A stretch of DNA of 64,000 nt. Source: JAGPUQ01 sp036961295. Its GTDB lineage: Bacteria; Pseudomonadota; Gammaproteobacteria; Pseudomonadales; Porticoccaceae. Position 1 is the first letter of the stretch. Each line of letters begins with the position of its first letter. Below the pieces are notes generated by a model. It was given only the letters and a program-made list of their open reading frames with translations. It made no database searches and was not told the DNA's origin. The stretch covers positions 1,302,001 to 1,366,000 of the forward strand of contig JBALVX010000001.1 in assembly GCA_036961295.1 (NCBI GenBank). The letters run 5' to 3'. Shown here in pieces: positions 1 to 8,363 of this stretch. Both the position numbers and the translations under genes were made by a program.

Positions 1-530
1 GCGATAAAAGCGACAAAAGTGGCAAGTCCCGCCGCGCGAGCATCGTGGTCGTGAAGGGACATACCGTGCTCTTCCTGAATCATCACATCCACCCAACGCT
101 CTTTGTCGGATGTAATCACTCCCACCACTTGCTCCAGCAACTCGCCCTCAAAACCCTTGCTGGCATAAATTTGTCGTATTTCTTCCCGTTCGCCCTCCGG
201 CCATTTGTCAATTTCATCCATCTCCCGTTTGCGGGTCTGCTGGCGAAATTGGTTTTCCGATCGAGTACCGAGGAAGTTACTCACGGCCATACTAAAACCG
301 TCGGCGATTAAATTAGCAAAACCAAGAATAATAATAATCCCCGGAGACAAACCCGCACCGGCCACACCGGCGACCACGGCAAAGGTGGTTACGGCACCAT
401 CGATAGCGCCGTAGACAAAATCTTTTAGATACAGGGAGCCGGGGCCCTCCTCCAGACGATCGGCAATTTGCGTTGCCGAATGCTTGGCTGCGTATTCTTC
501 ACGGCTTTCGGTACGAACACTGTTTGACAT
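1..530 (-). CDS. VIT1/CCC1-family transporter (partial, 3' end outside window)
   Basis: About 176 N-terminal codons are present; the gene reads off the left edge. The start ATG at 530-528 begins MSNSVRTESREEY. A soluble N-terminus of about 30 residues is followed by a membrane segment with the motif DFVYGAIDGAVTTFAVVAG, typical of the VIT1/CCC1 family of iron or manganese transporters. A second hydrophobic segment holds GIIIILGFANLIADGFSMA. A charged stretch rich in Glu, Lys and Arg follows (about residues 90-155), matching the cytosolic metal-binding insertion of VIT proteins. It lies 71 bp downstream of ccmI on the same strand, so it could be co-transcribed with the ccm operon, although it is not a maturation factor. 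Family assignment is firm; metal specificity is not readable. Confidence 0.85.
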   Translation of the reverse strand, partial: MSNSVRTESREEYAAKHSATQIADRLEEGPGSLYLKDFVYGAIDGAVTTFAVVAGVAGAGLSPGIIIILGFANLIADGFSMAVSNFLGTRSENQFRQQTRKREMDEIDKWPEGEREEIRQIYASKGFEGELLEQVVGVITSDKERWVDVMIQEEHGMSLHDHDARAAGLATFVAFI

Positions 531-601
531 GTAATAGCTGCCTCTTATTAAATATTTTTGCGCTAGTTAATGCGCGACCTTAGGGTGTGATTTGATATTC
601 T

Positions 602-1828
602 CTATGGCAATAGACGATCAATCGTTAAGGAGAAGGTCCGGGTTTCTCCCGGCGCGTCAGTCTTACTTTCTAATTCTATCGGACCGTGTCGCCCCTCGTA
701 ATCCCCGGACGCGGGTAGCGGAGTGCCCGCATGGGAAACCCGGGCGACAACTTCAAACTTGGCCACTGTTGAAAAATCCCGACCCGGCATTAACGCTTGA
801 TCGTTACTGAACTCGATCTCCAAAGGCAAATCGGCAACCGTGACCCGACGGGCCATCATCGGCATCGGCATACCCTGCCACTCCTGCACATAAATAAACA
901 CCAGGGTTTCCGGGGCAGACTCGAGTATTGTGGCGAAGTCATCGCCCAGCGCAACCCTTGCGCGAATGCCCGCGCCACTACTATTACCATTACTCTCCCC
1001 CAACCGGGCTTGAGCGGCAGCGATACCCGACCGCATAGCACCTGCGGCTTCGGAGCGCGGTGGCAAACTCTGTAGGGCCTGCTGCCAATCTGCTAGTGCC
1101 GCACGGTAATCGCCAGCGGCGAAAAAACCAATACCGCGCAGCCCCAGTGCTGAGGAATCCTTACTGTCCCGAGCCAAAACCTGCTGCACCTGGGCAGACA
1201 CTGCCTCGGTAACCACACTACCCGCAGCGATAAACAGTACTTGCGCATACTCTGAGCGAATGGTGTTGTCTTCAGGACTCAACATCAAAGCCCGCTGATA
1301 GGACTGAAGTGCGTCGGCTAATTTTCCGTCCTGATGATCAAAACGTGCCAATAAAGCCCAATAAAAAAAATTGTCCGGCCGCTGCTTAAGTCGTGCACGA
1401 ATTTGCTCGGTAAGCGCAGGCTGAGGGCCATCGCTTACCTGTTCCAAACCTCGACGAATCTCCACGTCCGCAGCGGCACCCAGGTAGTAATACAAAACCG
1501 ACGCCAGCGCGATCACCAACACCCCACAACTTGTTAACAACCAGCGACCACTTATGGAAGCATTGTTCGACGCCACCACAGCCACATCATCGAGCAGACT
1601 GCGCTGCGCCTCGACCAACAGACCTTGATACTGGAGATTGTCTATGTCGTCACTGGCTAACTGCGCATCCAGCTCGGTCTGTCTATTTCGAAAACTGGAA
1701 ATATTGGATTGCCTGACGACTTCAGCGGAATCTAGATCATCCGGATGATCTAGATTTTTATTAAAAAACACTGCGCCGAGAAAACCCAAAGCGGCAAGTA
1801 ACATCGCAGCAAAACCCAGCCACACCAT
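602..1828 (-). CDS. ccmI: Cytochrome c maturation protein CcmI (TPR apocytochrome chaperone)
   Basis: A 408-residue protein with the CcmI plan: an N-terminal membrane helix (about residues 3-22), a short cytoplasmic loop with Leu/Gln-rich coiled-coil character, a second helix (about 96-117), then a periplasmic TPR region (about 140-260) and a C-terminal beta-rich domain. In this family the TPR part binds the C-terminus of apocytochrome c and hands it to the CcmFH heme ligation complex. The start codon overlaps the ccmH stop by one base (TGATG arrangement), so translation is probably coupled. It is the last gene of the ccm operon. Confidence 0.93.
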   Translation of the reverse strand: MVWLGFAAMLLAALGFLGAVFFNKNLDHPDDLDSAEVVRQSNISSFRNRQTELDAQLASDDIDNLQYQGLLVEAQRSLLDDVAVVASNNASISGRWLLTSCGVLVIALASVLYYYLGAAADVEIRRGLEQVSDGPQPALTEQIRARLKQRPDNFFYWALLARFDHQDGKLADALQSYQRALMLSPEDNTIRSEYAQVLFIAAGSVVTEAVSAQVQQVLARDSKDSSALGLRGIGFFAAGDYRAALADWQQALQSLPPRSEAAGAMRSGIAAAQARLGESNGNSSGAGIRARVALGDDFATILESAPETLVFIYVQEWQGMPMPMMARRVTVADLPLEIEFSNDQALMPGRDFSTVAKFEVVARVSHAGTPLPASGDYEGRHGPIELESKTDAPGETRTFSLTIDRLLP

Positions 1829-2376
1829 CAGGACGCGCTCCGTTCATTATTTATTCGGTCATTCTTTATCGGTGAATGGCTTATCGGAGAATGATCTAAC
1901 ACCTGATCAAGTGCGGCTTGCTCCGCTGCATTAAGTGCATTTTTTTTATCGATATCACCCTCACCCACCGCATCGTCGCGACGACGGCGCACTACGGTAA
2001 ATACCACCGCAGCCGCGAGCAGTAATAAGATAATAGGACCAAGCCACAACACGTAAGTAGAGGATTGCCAGCGCGGCCGATACAGCACGTAATCGCCATA
2101 GCGGGCCACCAGATAACCGGCAATTTCCTGATCGCTCGAACCCTCGTGCAGCAAGCGACGAATTTGTCCGCGCAAATCTGCGGAGATCGGCGAATCAGAA
2201 CCCGCCAAATTTTGATTTTGACACTTAGGACAACGGGTTTCATCCACCAAAGTCTGATAGCGCAGTCGTAACTCCTCGGAGCTAAAGTCTTCTGCCTCAA
2301 TAGCGGCGAAGCTCGTCAATGAAAAGCTGAACAAGTACGCGCCAACAAAAACCAATGGCAATAGTATTCGTTTCAA
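1828..2376 (-). CDS. ccmH: Cytochrome c maturation thiol protein CcmH
   Basis: 182 residues. An N-terminal signal or anchor (about 1-24) precedes the periplasmic redox motif RCPKCQNQN, with cysteines at about 49 and 52, the hallmark of CcmH/CcmL. The downstream text GQIRRLLHEGSSDQEI and a C-terminal membrane helix (about 108-129) complete the family pattern. CcmH reduces the apocytochrome CxxCH cysteines and works with CcmF and CcmI in heme ligation. The start overlaps the ccmG stop by 4 bp. The last 20 or so residues are a low-complexity tail encoded by about three copies of a 15-bp tandem repeat (1845-1889), not expected to be functional. Confidence 0.95.
   Translation of the reverse strand: MKRILLPLVFVGAYLFSFSLTSFAAIEAEDFSSEELRLRYQTLVDETRCPKCQNQNLAGSDSPISADLRGQIRRLLHEGSSDQEIAGYLVARYGDYVLYRPRWQSSTYVLWLGPIILLLLAAAVVFTVVRRRRDDAVGEGDIDKKNALNAAEQAALDQVLDHSPISHSPIKNDRINNERSAS
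1845..1889. repeat. 15-bp tandem repeat x3 inside the ccmH 3' end
   Basis: Three degenerate 15-base units lie end to end at 1845-1859, 1860-1874 and 1875-1889, sharing the core TTATCGG or TTATTCGG. The period keeps the reading frame and produces the repetitive C-terminal tail of CcmH. Similar short tandem duplications occur at other gene ends in this window. Confidence 0.6.
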
Positions 2377-2927
2377 GGAGTGGGTGACTCCTGCAAGCCG
2401 TGAAACACCGGACCGATTTTTTGCTGCCAGACTCGCTCATCCACGACACCAACATACTTGTAGCGAATCATGCCTTGCCCATCGACCACATAAGTTTCCG
2501 GTGCGCCGAAGACACCCAAGTCAAGGCCGAGGCTACCCTCGGCATCAAAAATCACTTCCCGGTAGGGATCACCCAGCTCGACCAGCCACCGCTGTGCGGC
2601 GCCGCGCTCATCTTTGTAATTCAACCCGACAATCGGCACACCTAATTTAGCAAGATCCATTAAATAGCGGTGTTCCATACGACAGGACACGCACCAGGTT
2701 GCCCACACATTTAATAGTGCCGCCTCGCCCTGAAACAGTTTTTCTGTAAGGAATGTTTCTGTAACGGGTGTTTCTTCATCCGCCAAACTGGGCAGCGTAA
2801 AAGCCGGCACGGATTTATCGATTAATGCCGAAGGCATTGCGCTGGGGTCGCGATCCAAACCGAAATATAAAGCCACCGCTAGTAATATAAAAATCAACAG
2901 CGGTATAAATAATTTAAAGCGTTCCAT
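2373..2927 (-). CDS. ccmG: Thiol:disulfide interchange protein CcmG/DsbE
   Basis: 184 residues: one N-terminal membrane anchor (about 7-25) and a periplasmic thioredoxin fold with the active-site motif WATWCVSCRMEH (cysteines at about 79 and 82). The family member reduces CcmH or apocytochrome disulfides using electrons from the DsbD/CcdA system. The GVFGAPETYVVD segment holds the cis-proline region typical of thioredoxin-like proteins. It begins 1 bp after ccmF ends and overlaps ccmH by 4 bp. Confidence 0.95.
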   Translation of the reverse strand: MERFKLFIPLLIFILLAVALYFGLDRDPSAMPSALIDKSVPAFTLPSLADEETPVTETFLTEKLFQGEAALLNVWATWCVSCRMEHRYLMDLAKLGVPIVGLNYKDERGAAQRWLVELGDPYREVIFDAEGSLGLDLGVFGAPETYVVDGQGMIRYKYVGVVDERVWQQKIGPVFHGLQESPTP

Positions 2928-2928
2928 A

Positions 2929-4992
2929 CTAAACCTTCACCGCATCGGTCGTTGGAATCGGAGCAACTGCATCTGCTGGCTTATCTGCTGCCTTATCTAC
3001 TCCAGCGCTGCCAGGCACCGCGCGACGATAACGTTTATCCACAGCGGCCAATAAACCACCGCAGGCAATCATTAGCGCACCCAACCATATCCAACGCACC
3101 AGCGGTTTCACATACAGGCGTAAAGCCCAGGCTCCGCCGCCATCACGGCCATCTCCGTCAGTAAGCGCTTCGCCCAGCGCGACATATATATCCCGTAACA
3201 AACCACCGTCAATAGCGGCTTCGGTCATCACCTGATTACTGGCGAGGTAACGGCGTTTTTCCGGGTATAGCGTTGCTACCAGGTGACCGTTTCGATTTAC
3301 CTTCACTGTTCCGGTTTGCGCACGATAATTGGGGCCTTCAGTATTCCTGACGCCGTCAAATACAAACTCATAGGCACCCACTTGAATATGTTCACCCGGT
3401 GCCAGGCGTACATCGCGTTGCTCGCTGTAACTGGTGGTAATGCCCACACCGGCAATCGCCACGGCCACACCAATGTGTGCACACACCATGCCCCAGTAAC
3501 TGGCCCGCAGTTTTTGAAAACCGTATTTTCGACCCTGCGACGAAGACGACTTATGCCAAACATCGCGCACCGTCATCGCCACTACCCAGGTCGCCATGCC
3601 GACTGCGAGCATTGCACTCCACTGCCAATTCTGGGCGTCGAATCCTTTTTCGCCAAGACCCAAATACGCCGGCACGAGTACCGCCATTGCCAAAGCCAGT
3701 ATGGCCGGCAGACCCACGGCACTGCGCAAGCGAACCATCGAGGTATCTTTCCACTGCAACCACACGGCGATGCCCATCAATAGAGCGAGCATTAAAGTAA
3801 CGGGTGCAAAAAACAGATTGAAATACGGTGGCCCCACCGACACGGTGCCCCAGTCCATGACATCCGCTAATAAGGGGTACAGCGTGCCCAATAAAATTAC
3901 CGTCGCAATCACTACCAACAGTGCGTTATTGGCGAGCAAAAACATTTCTCGCGAACGCCACCCGTAGTTCACCGCGTTTTTCAAAGTCGGACTACGCAAT
4001 GCGTAGAGCAGCAGCGAACCACCAATCACCACTGCGAGAAAACCAAGAATAAAAATTCCCCGAGTGGGGTCAGACGCAAAGGCATGCACCGAGGTCAGCA
4101 CCCCGGAGCGCACTAAAAACGTACCGAGCAAACTCAAAGAAAACGCCAAAATCGCCAGCAACAATGTCCAGCTGCGAAACACGCCCCGCTTCTCGGTCGC
4201 GGCTAAGGAATGCACTAAAGCCGTGCCGACTAACCAGGGCATAAATGATGCATTTTCCACCGGATCCCAAAACCACCAACCACCCCAACCTAATTCGTAG
4301 TAGGCCCACCAGCTACCCAGGGCAATACCTACGGTAAGAAAAGCCCACGCTGTGTTGATCCAGGGGCGAGTCCAGCGCGCCCATGCGGCGTCGAGTTTGC
4401 CACCCAGCAAGGCGGCGATAGCAAACGCAAAGCCCACCGAAAAGCCCACATAGCCCATGTACAACAAAGGTGGATGAATAATTAAACCGATGTCCTGCAG
4501 CAGGGGATTGAGATCCCCGCCTTCAACAACCGAGAACGGCAACGCGCGCTCAAAGGGGTTGGAAGTAAGCAGCACGAACAAATAAAAGCCGACACCAATC
4601 ATCCCCATAACCGCCAGTACTCGAGCCACCAGCACCAGTGGTAGAGAACGGCTAAACGTCGCAACAGCCAGGGTCCAGCCCGAGAGGATTAGCACCCATA
4701 GCAATAGGGAACCTTCGTGAGCACCCCACACCGCGCTAACTTTATAGCGATCAGGCAATAAGGTGTGGGAATTATTCGCCACGTACTTAACTGAAAAATC
4801 ATCGCCCAAAAATACCGACACCAGACACGCGAAACTGATGGCGGTAAACACGAACTGTCCCAGCGCCAGCGGCCGCGCTGTCGACATCCACAGGACATTA
4901 CCCCGCGCGCTACCCAGCAGCGGCAACAGGGCCAGCAGGCAGGCCAGGCACAGTGCCAAAATTAATGCGAAATGACCAAACTCTGCCGTCAT
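2929..4992 (-). CDS. ccmF: Cytochrome c heme lyase subunit CcmF
   Basis: A 687-residue polytopic membrane protein of the heme handling family. A tryptophan-rich periplasmic WWD domain is visible as GWGGWWFWDPVENASFMPWL, preceded by the conserved histidine segment IIHPPLLYMGYVG. The length matches the usual 640-690 residues. CcmF with CcmH and CcmI attaches heme delivered by CcmE to apocytochromes. The C-terminus ends in a short Ala/Asp/Lys-rich tail with repeated DKAADKPADA-type units that look accessory. Its start overlaps ccmE by 4 bp (ATGA). Confidence 0.96.
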   Translation of the reverse strand: MTAEFGHFALILALCLACLLALLPLLGSARGNVLWMSTARPLALGQFVFTAISFACLVSVFLGDDFSVKYVANNSHTLLPDRYKVSAVWGAHEGSLLLWVLILSGWTLAVATFSRSLPLVLVARVLAVMGMIGVGFYLFVLLTSNPFERALPFSVVEGGDLNPLLQDIGLIIHPPLLYMGYVGFSVGFAFAIAALLGGKLDAAWARWTRPWINTAWAFLTVGIALGSWWAYYELGWGGWWFWDPVENASFMPWLVGTALVHSLAATEKRGVFRSWTLLLAILAFSLSLLGTFLVRSGVLTSVHAFASDPTRGIFILGFLAVVIGGSLLLYALRSPTLKNAVNYGWRSREMFLLANNALLVVIATVILLGTLYPLLADVMDWGTVSVGPPYFNLFFAPVTLMLALLMGIAVWLQWKDTSMVRLRSAVGLPAILALAMAVLVPAYLGLGEKGFDAQNWQWSAMLAVGMATWVVAMTVRDVWHKSSSSQGRKYGFQKLRASYWGMVCAHIGVAVAIAGVGITTSYSEQRDVRLAPGEHIQVGAYEFVFDGVRNTEGPNYRAQTGTVKVNRNGHLVATLYPEKRRYLASNQVMTEAAIDGGLLRDIYVALGEALTDGDGRDGGGAWALRLYVKPLVRWIWLGALMIACGGLLAAVDKRYRRAVPGSAGVDKAADKPADAVAPIPTTDAVKV

Positions 4993-5501
4993 GGTTGAGT
5001 CGCGCTCTCGGTTTTTTCAGAAATTGATTTTTCCAATTCTAACTTCCCCGATGCCGCTTTTTGTTTTTGCTGAGCCTCGTAGGCTTCCGACATCGCATCG
5101 GCAACTTCCGGCGGGGTATATTTTTCATCGTGCTTGGCCAGTACTTCGTCAGCGACCAACACGCCATCTTCGCGCAGACGACCCACCGCCACCGCCGCTT
5201 CATTTTCGGCAAACATATCCGGCAGAATACCGGCGTAAGTAATCAATACGGCATTCGCGCCATCGCTCACCTTAAAGCGAACATCTAAAGCCTTAGGGTT
5301 ACGCTCAACGCTATTAGCGACCACCATACCACCGACCCGGATTATCGGACCGTGGGGTGCTTCACCGTTAGCTACCGCGCTGGGTGTATAAAAAAAACTG
5401 ATATTTTCTTTTAGCGCATAAAGCACTAAACCCACCGCCGCGGAGGCCACGACCACTAAAAATACCACCAGCAACAGCCGCCGTTTACGTAGGGGATGCA
5501 T
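4989..5501 (-). CDS. ccmE: Periplasmic heme chaperone CcmE
   Basis: 170 residues with an N-terminal membrane anchor (about 8-30) and a periplasmic OB-fold domain. The heme-attachment motif is intact as LAKHDEKYTPPE, with the covalent heme-binding histidine at about 124 and the nearby tyrosine at about 128. CcmE takes heme from CcmABCD and gives it to CcmF. The C-terminal 30 residues are Lys/Glu/Gln-rich and presumably disordered. A 98-bp spacer separates it from ccmD, the longest gap inside the operon. Confidence 0.95.
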   Translation of the reverse strand: MHPLRKRRLLLVVFLVVVASAAVGLVLYALKENISFFYTPSAVANGEAPHGPIIRVGGMVVANSVERNPKALDVRFKVSDGANAVLITYAGILPDMFAENEAAVAVGRLREDGVLVADEVLAKHDEKYTPPEVADAMSEAYEAQQKQKAASGKLELEKSISEKTESATQP

Positions 5502-5599
5502 AAGTACTCCCCGATTTTATTCGGCCGCTTGTTTTGTGATTTGTTTTGTCAAAAATAAACATCAAAAATCTCGTGTTCCTATCTGTGGCTATTGGCTAT

Positions 5600-5836
5600 C
5601 TATTGCTCTCGGCTTTCTTCATATAGTGAATGTTGACGTTTTTTCAAATTCTGCCGCAGCTCATTCAAAATACTGGCGCGTCGCAGCAGCGGACGCACTA
5701 CCAGCCACACCATAACCACCAGGGCGACGCCGTAGGCTCCCCACACATAGGTGGCGTGACCACCCATGGCAAAAAATTCCGCCAAGCTCTCAAATTGAAA
5801 GCTGTCAAACTGAAAGTTGCCAAATTGAATATTCAT
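5600..5836 (-). CDS. ccmD: Heme exporter accessory protein CcmD
   Basis: A 78-residue small membrane protein. The family pattern is visible as FFAMGGHATYVWGAYGVALVVMVWLVVRPLLRR, a single helix followed by basic residues. CcmD helps release holo-CcmE from the CcmABC complex. The first 17 residues (NIQFGNFQFDSFQFES) come from a 15-bp tandem repeat and are unusual for the family, so an alternative start at the internal Met before GGHATYVW would give a more typical length. It overlaps ccmC by 4 bp. Confidence 0.88.
   Translation of the reverse strand: MNIQFGNFQFDSFQFESLAEFFAMGGHATYVWGAYGVALVVMVWLVVRPLLRRASILNELRQNLKKRQHSLYEESREQ
5787..5831. repeat. 15-bp tandem repeat x3 at the ccmD 5' end
   Basis: Three 15-base units (5787-5801, 5802-5816, 5817-5831) share the core CAAATTGAAAG or CAAACTGAAAG. 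They are in frame and encode the FQFxS-type repeats at the CcmD N-terminus. Confidence 0.65.
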
Positions 5837-6603
5837 TGCTCTTTGCTCACCAATTCAGTTACGGCCAATTTATTCACCGCTAAGTCATTCACCCAGCCAG
5901 TACGCCGCTCCCTCTGCAGAATTTCCGTACGGGTGTTCAAGATCAGTACCAATGCGTAAAAACAGTAATAGGCCAGGATCATGACCAGCAGGGGTTTAAA
6001 CATATCCGGGTGCATACTCGGTGCGCCGCTGAGTTTGATGGTCGCGGGCTGATGCAAGGTAAACCACCAGTCTACCGATTTATAAATAATCGGAATATTG
6101 ACGGTGCCCACCAAAGCCAAAATCGCGCAGGCCTTACCCGCTGTGTCCCGTCCCGAGAATGAATTACGCAACACCACCACGCCTAAATACAAAAACAGCA
6201 GTACCAACATAGACGTAATACGCGCATCCCACACCCAGTAAGTACCCCAGGTGGGCTTGCCCCAGATCGCGCCAGTAAACAGTGCCAAAAATGTTAAGGC
6301 TGCACCTAATGGCGCAGCAGCTGTCATCACCATATCGGCTAATTTAATTCGCCAAATCAGATTAACAGCTCCGGCTACCGCCATTACGTAATATCCGGCC
6401 AGCGCCAAAAACGACACCGGCACATGAATATAAATAATACGAAAACTATTGCCCTGCCGTGCGTCTTCAGGCGCAAAAGCCAGTCCCCAAAGCGTGCCGA
6501 TAACCAGCAATGCCAGCGTCAGTACGGCCAACCACGGCAACCACCGTCCGCTGGTTTGATAAAACCAGCGGGGAGAACCTAATCTATGAAACCAACGCCA
6601 CAT
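5833..6603 (-). CDS. ccmC: Heme exporter/handling protein CcmC
   Basis: 256 residues with six predicted membrane helices. The WWD domain is present as WGKPTWGTYWVWDARIT (about residues 114-130), flanked by the two periplasmic heme-ligand histidines at about 60 (IYIHVPVS) and 184 (FTLHQPAT). CcmC presents heme to CcmE. The extreme C-terminus holds a small LAVNKLAVTEL repetition outside the conserved domain. A 56-bp spacer with a perfect 14-bp direct duplication precedes the gene. Confidence 0.95.
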   Translation of the reverse strand: MWRWFHRLGSPRWFYQTSGRWLPWLAVLTLALLVIGTLWGLAFAPEDARQGNSFRIIYIHVPVSFLALAGYYVMAVAGAVNLIWRIKLADMVMTAAAPLGAALTFLALFTGAIWGKPTWGTYWVWDARITSMLVLLFLYLGVVVLRNSFSGRDTAGKACAILALVGTVNIPIIYKSVDWWFTLHQPATIKLSGAPSMHPDMFKPLLVMILAYYCFYALVLILNTRTEILQRERRTGWVNDLAVNKLAVTELVSKEQ

Positions 6604-6623
6604 CGTGTTAACAATTATTCCTT

Positions 6624-6651
6624 ACAATTCAAACCTAACAATTCAAACCTA
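6624..6651. repeat. Perfect 14-bp tandem duplication between ccmB and ccmC
   Basis: The 14-mer ACAATTCAAACCTA occurs twice in direct succession (6624-6637 and 6638-6651) in the short spacer upstream of ccmC. No gene or clear regulatory palindrome overlaps it. Confidence 0.8.
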
Positions 6652-6660
6652 ATAAAACCA

Positions 6661-7404
6661 CTAGCCGTTTATTCCGGCCCGCAAACTTGCTGCCGTCGCA
6701 AAGGGCGACAACAGTAGAGCAAAAGCAAACACCGCACCGAGTAAGGCCAAAGGCGCGCCTGCGCTACCGCCATCAACAACCCGCTGCACCGCTGCGCTGC
6801 CAAAAATAAGTACCGGAAAGTACAGCGGCATAACGATCAGCGAAAGTAACACACCGCCTTTGCGCAAAGCGACGGTCAAGGCCGCGCCAATCGCACCAAA
6901 TAAACTGAAGGTCGCCGTCCCCATCGCTAAACCCAACACCAGGGTTCCGTAACCCGCTTCAGGCAGCGCCAACATTAGACCCAAAATCGGGGCCGCTAGT
7001 GTAATCGGCAAACCCGTCACCAGCCAGTGCGCCGATATTTTCGCTAGCACCAGTAACCACAGCGGCTGCGGTGAAATAATCAGCTGTTCCAGGGTGCCAT
7101 CGGCGTAGTCGCTTTGAAATAGACTGTCACTCGATAACAAGGTGCCCAACAGCGCCATCACCCAAATCATTCCCGGTGCCAGTTGCGACAGCAGAGCTTT
7201 CTGCGGCCCCACCGCGATCGGTATTAAAGCGGTGACCATAATAAAAAATATTAAGGGGTTCGCCAGCTCGCCACGATGCCGGAATGCCAGTAATAAATCC
7301 CGCTTGAGGATGCCGACAAAACCTTCTCCGGGTGGCAACAGTTCTGGCGGCAAGCGTTCCTGAACCGCTTGCTGGGAAGCTGGAGTACGCAGCGCCTCAG
7401 TCAT
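6661..7404 (-). CDS. ccmB: Heme exporter membrane subunit CcmB
   Basis: 247 residues from the ATG at 7404, chosen because it begins MTEALRTPAS and overlaps the ccmA stop by 8 bp; an upstream Met in the same frame would lie deep inside ccmA. The protein shows the CcmB pattern of a cytoplasmic LKRDLLLAFRHRGELANPLIFF entry region followed by about six membrane helices, including the SDSLFQSDYADGTLEQLIISPQPLW loop characteristic of the family. CcmB forms the ABC exporter-like complex with CcmA, CcmC and CcmD. Confidence 0.95.
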   Translation of the reverse strand: MTEALRTPASQQAVQERLPPELLPPGEGFVGILKRDLLLAFRHRGELANPLIFFIMVTALIPIAVGPQKALLSQLAPGMIWVMALLGTLLSSDSLFQSDYADGTLEQLIISPQPLWLLVLAKISAHWLVTGLPITLAAPILGLMLALPEAGYGTLVLGLAMGTATFSLFGAIGAALTVALRKGGVLLSLIVMPLYFPVLIFGSAAVQRVVDGGSAGAPLALLGAVFAFALLLSPFATAASLRAGING

Positions 7405-8080
7405 GACAAGCGTACTCAGCCAGATCGAGTACTCGAACCCCATCAATATTCAGAGCTTGGTGGCTACTCAAAATCACTGCACCACCGGCCTCGGCATGCG
7501 CTCGCAGTAGTTTCTCAATCAATGCCACGCCATCCTGGTCGATGGCAGTCATCGGTTCATCCAAAATCCATAAAGTCGCCCGGGCAATCACTAGGCGCGC
7601 CAGAGCAACCCGACGCTGCTGCCCGGCGGACAGAGTGCGGCAAGGAACATCCTCGCGCCCTGCCAAACCCACACGCACCAGGGCCTCAGCAATATCCTGC
7701 TCTCGAACCGGGTACAGGCGCGCCAACCAGGATAAATTTTCCCTCGGCGTTAAAGCTAGCTTGATGCCGGGCGAGTGCCCAACAAAGACCAGATCTGCCA
7801 GGTACTCGGCACGCTGGCGGGTCAGGGCTTTACCGCGCCAGAGCAAGCTTCCCTCGGTGGCAGCGAGAGCGGTACTTAAAATCCGCAGCAAGGTGGTTTT
7901 GCCACTGCCATTGCCACCCGCGATTTGTAGAATATCGCCCGCAGCGACAGCTCCCGAGAGGCCGTCGAAGAGCGGCACATCGTCGCGCTCAAAACCGAGC
8001 GCAGCGAACGCCAACAAGGACTCCGATGGAGCCTCGAGTAACGTGGATGCTGCTGCTGATAACAAGGGTGGGGGGGCCAA
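7397..8080 (-). CDS. ccmA: Cytochrome c maturation ATPase CcmA
   Basis: An ABC ATPase with Walker A GGNGSGKTT, signature LSAGQQRRVALARL, Walker B LWILDEPMTAID and H-loop SSHQ. Energy from ATP hydrolysis drives release of holo-CcmE. The open frame extends to 8209, but the extra N-terminus is unlike the family. I chose the TTG at 8080 because AGAGAGAGG lies 4-5 bases upstream, giving 227 residues, close to the usual 200-215. TTG codons at 8017 and 8014 are further options that begin at the conserved core. First gene of the ccm operon. Confidence 0.93.
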   Translation of the reverse strand: MAPPPLLSAAASTLLEAPSESLLAFAALGFERDDVPLFDGLSGAVAAGDILQIAGGNGSGKTTLLRILSTALAATEGSLLWRGKALTRQRAEYLADLVFVGHSPGIKLALTPRENLSWLARLYPVREQDIAEALVRVGLAGREDVPCRTLSAGQQRRVALARLVIARATLWILDEPMTAIDQDGVALIEKLLRAHAEAGGAVILSSHQALNIDGVRVLDLAEYACHD

Positions 8081-8254
8081 GTAGCCTCTCTCTGATAAAC
8101 CGACACAGGGACAGGCTGAATTATAAGCTGATTTGGGCCTAAACCGGGAAAAGTAGGGGAAACAAAACCTTTGCGCGGTGCCAGGGTGACACGGCGCAGG
8201 CGTTTTCAAGGAATTAGACTTTATTAGGGAGGGCCGCTTACCTTAATCCGCGTT

Positions 8255-8299
8255 GCCTTCAATCCGCGTTAATTCGCGCTGCATTAACGCGGATAAGGC
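8255..8299. other. Long imperfect inverted repeat (hairpin)
   Basis: ATCCGCGTTAAT (8262-8273) pairs perfectly with ATTAACGCGGAT (8283-8294) across a 9-base loop. The stem continues with GCCTT (8255-8259) against AAGGC (8295-8299) after a 2-base bulge, giving about 17 pairs. A further direct copy of the AATCCGCG core lies at 8245-8252. There is no T-tract after the stem on the minus strand, so it is not a standard Rho-independent terminator. It sits between the small gene ending at 8364 and ccmA. Confidence 0.65.
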
Positions 8300-8313
8300 T
8301 TACTGCCCATTAC

Positions 8314-8361
8314 CCTAAACCTAAACCTAAACCTAAACCTAAACCTAAACCTAGACCTAAA
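8314..8361. repeat. Telomere-like hexamer repeat (CCTAAA)x8
   Basis: Eight consecutive CCTAAA units, with one A-to-G change in the seventh (8350-8355), end within a few bases of the stop codon of the small gene at 8364. It is a simple tandem repeat; resemblance to eukaryotic telomere repeats is coincidental in sequence type. Confidence 0.9.
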
Positions 8362-8363
8362 CC

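Larger units (their letters stand above)
8081..8363. other. Leader/intergenic region upstream of ccmA
   Basis: Apart from a possible N-terminal extension of ccmA, this stretch has no supportable gene. It holds a long imperfect hairpin (8255-8299) and an eight-unit hexamer repeat (8314-8361). No convincing sigma-70 promoter for ccmA was recognised, so transcription may start here or further upstream. Confidence 0.6.

Noticed and set aside
45..414. Plus-strand frames at the left edge
   Set aside because: They are opposite the VIT-type gene, which has clear family motifs; the plus frames have none.
8314..8361. A true telomere or linear chromosome end
   Set aside because: The array is short, internal and flanked by ordinary bacterial genes on both sides.
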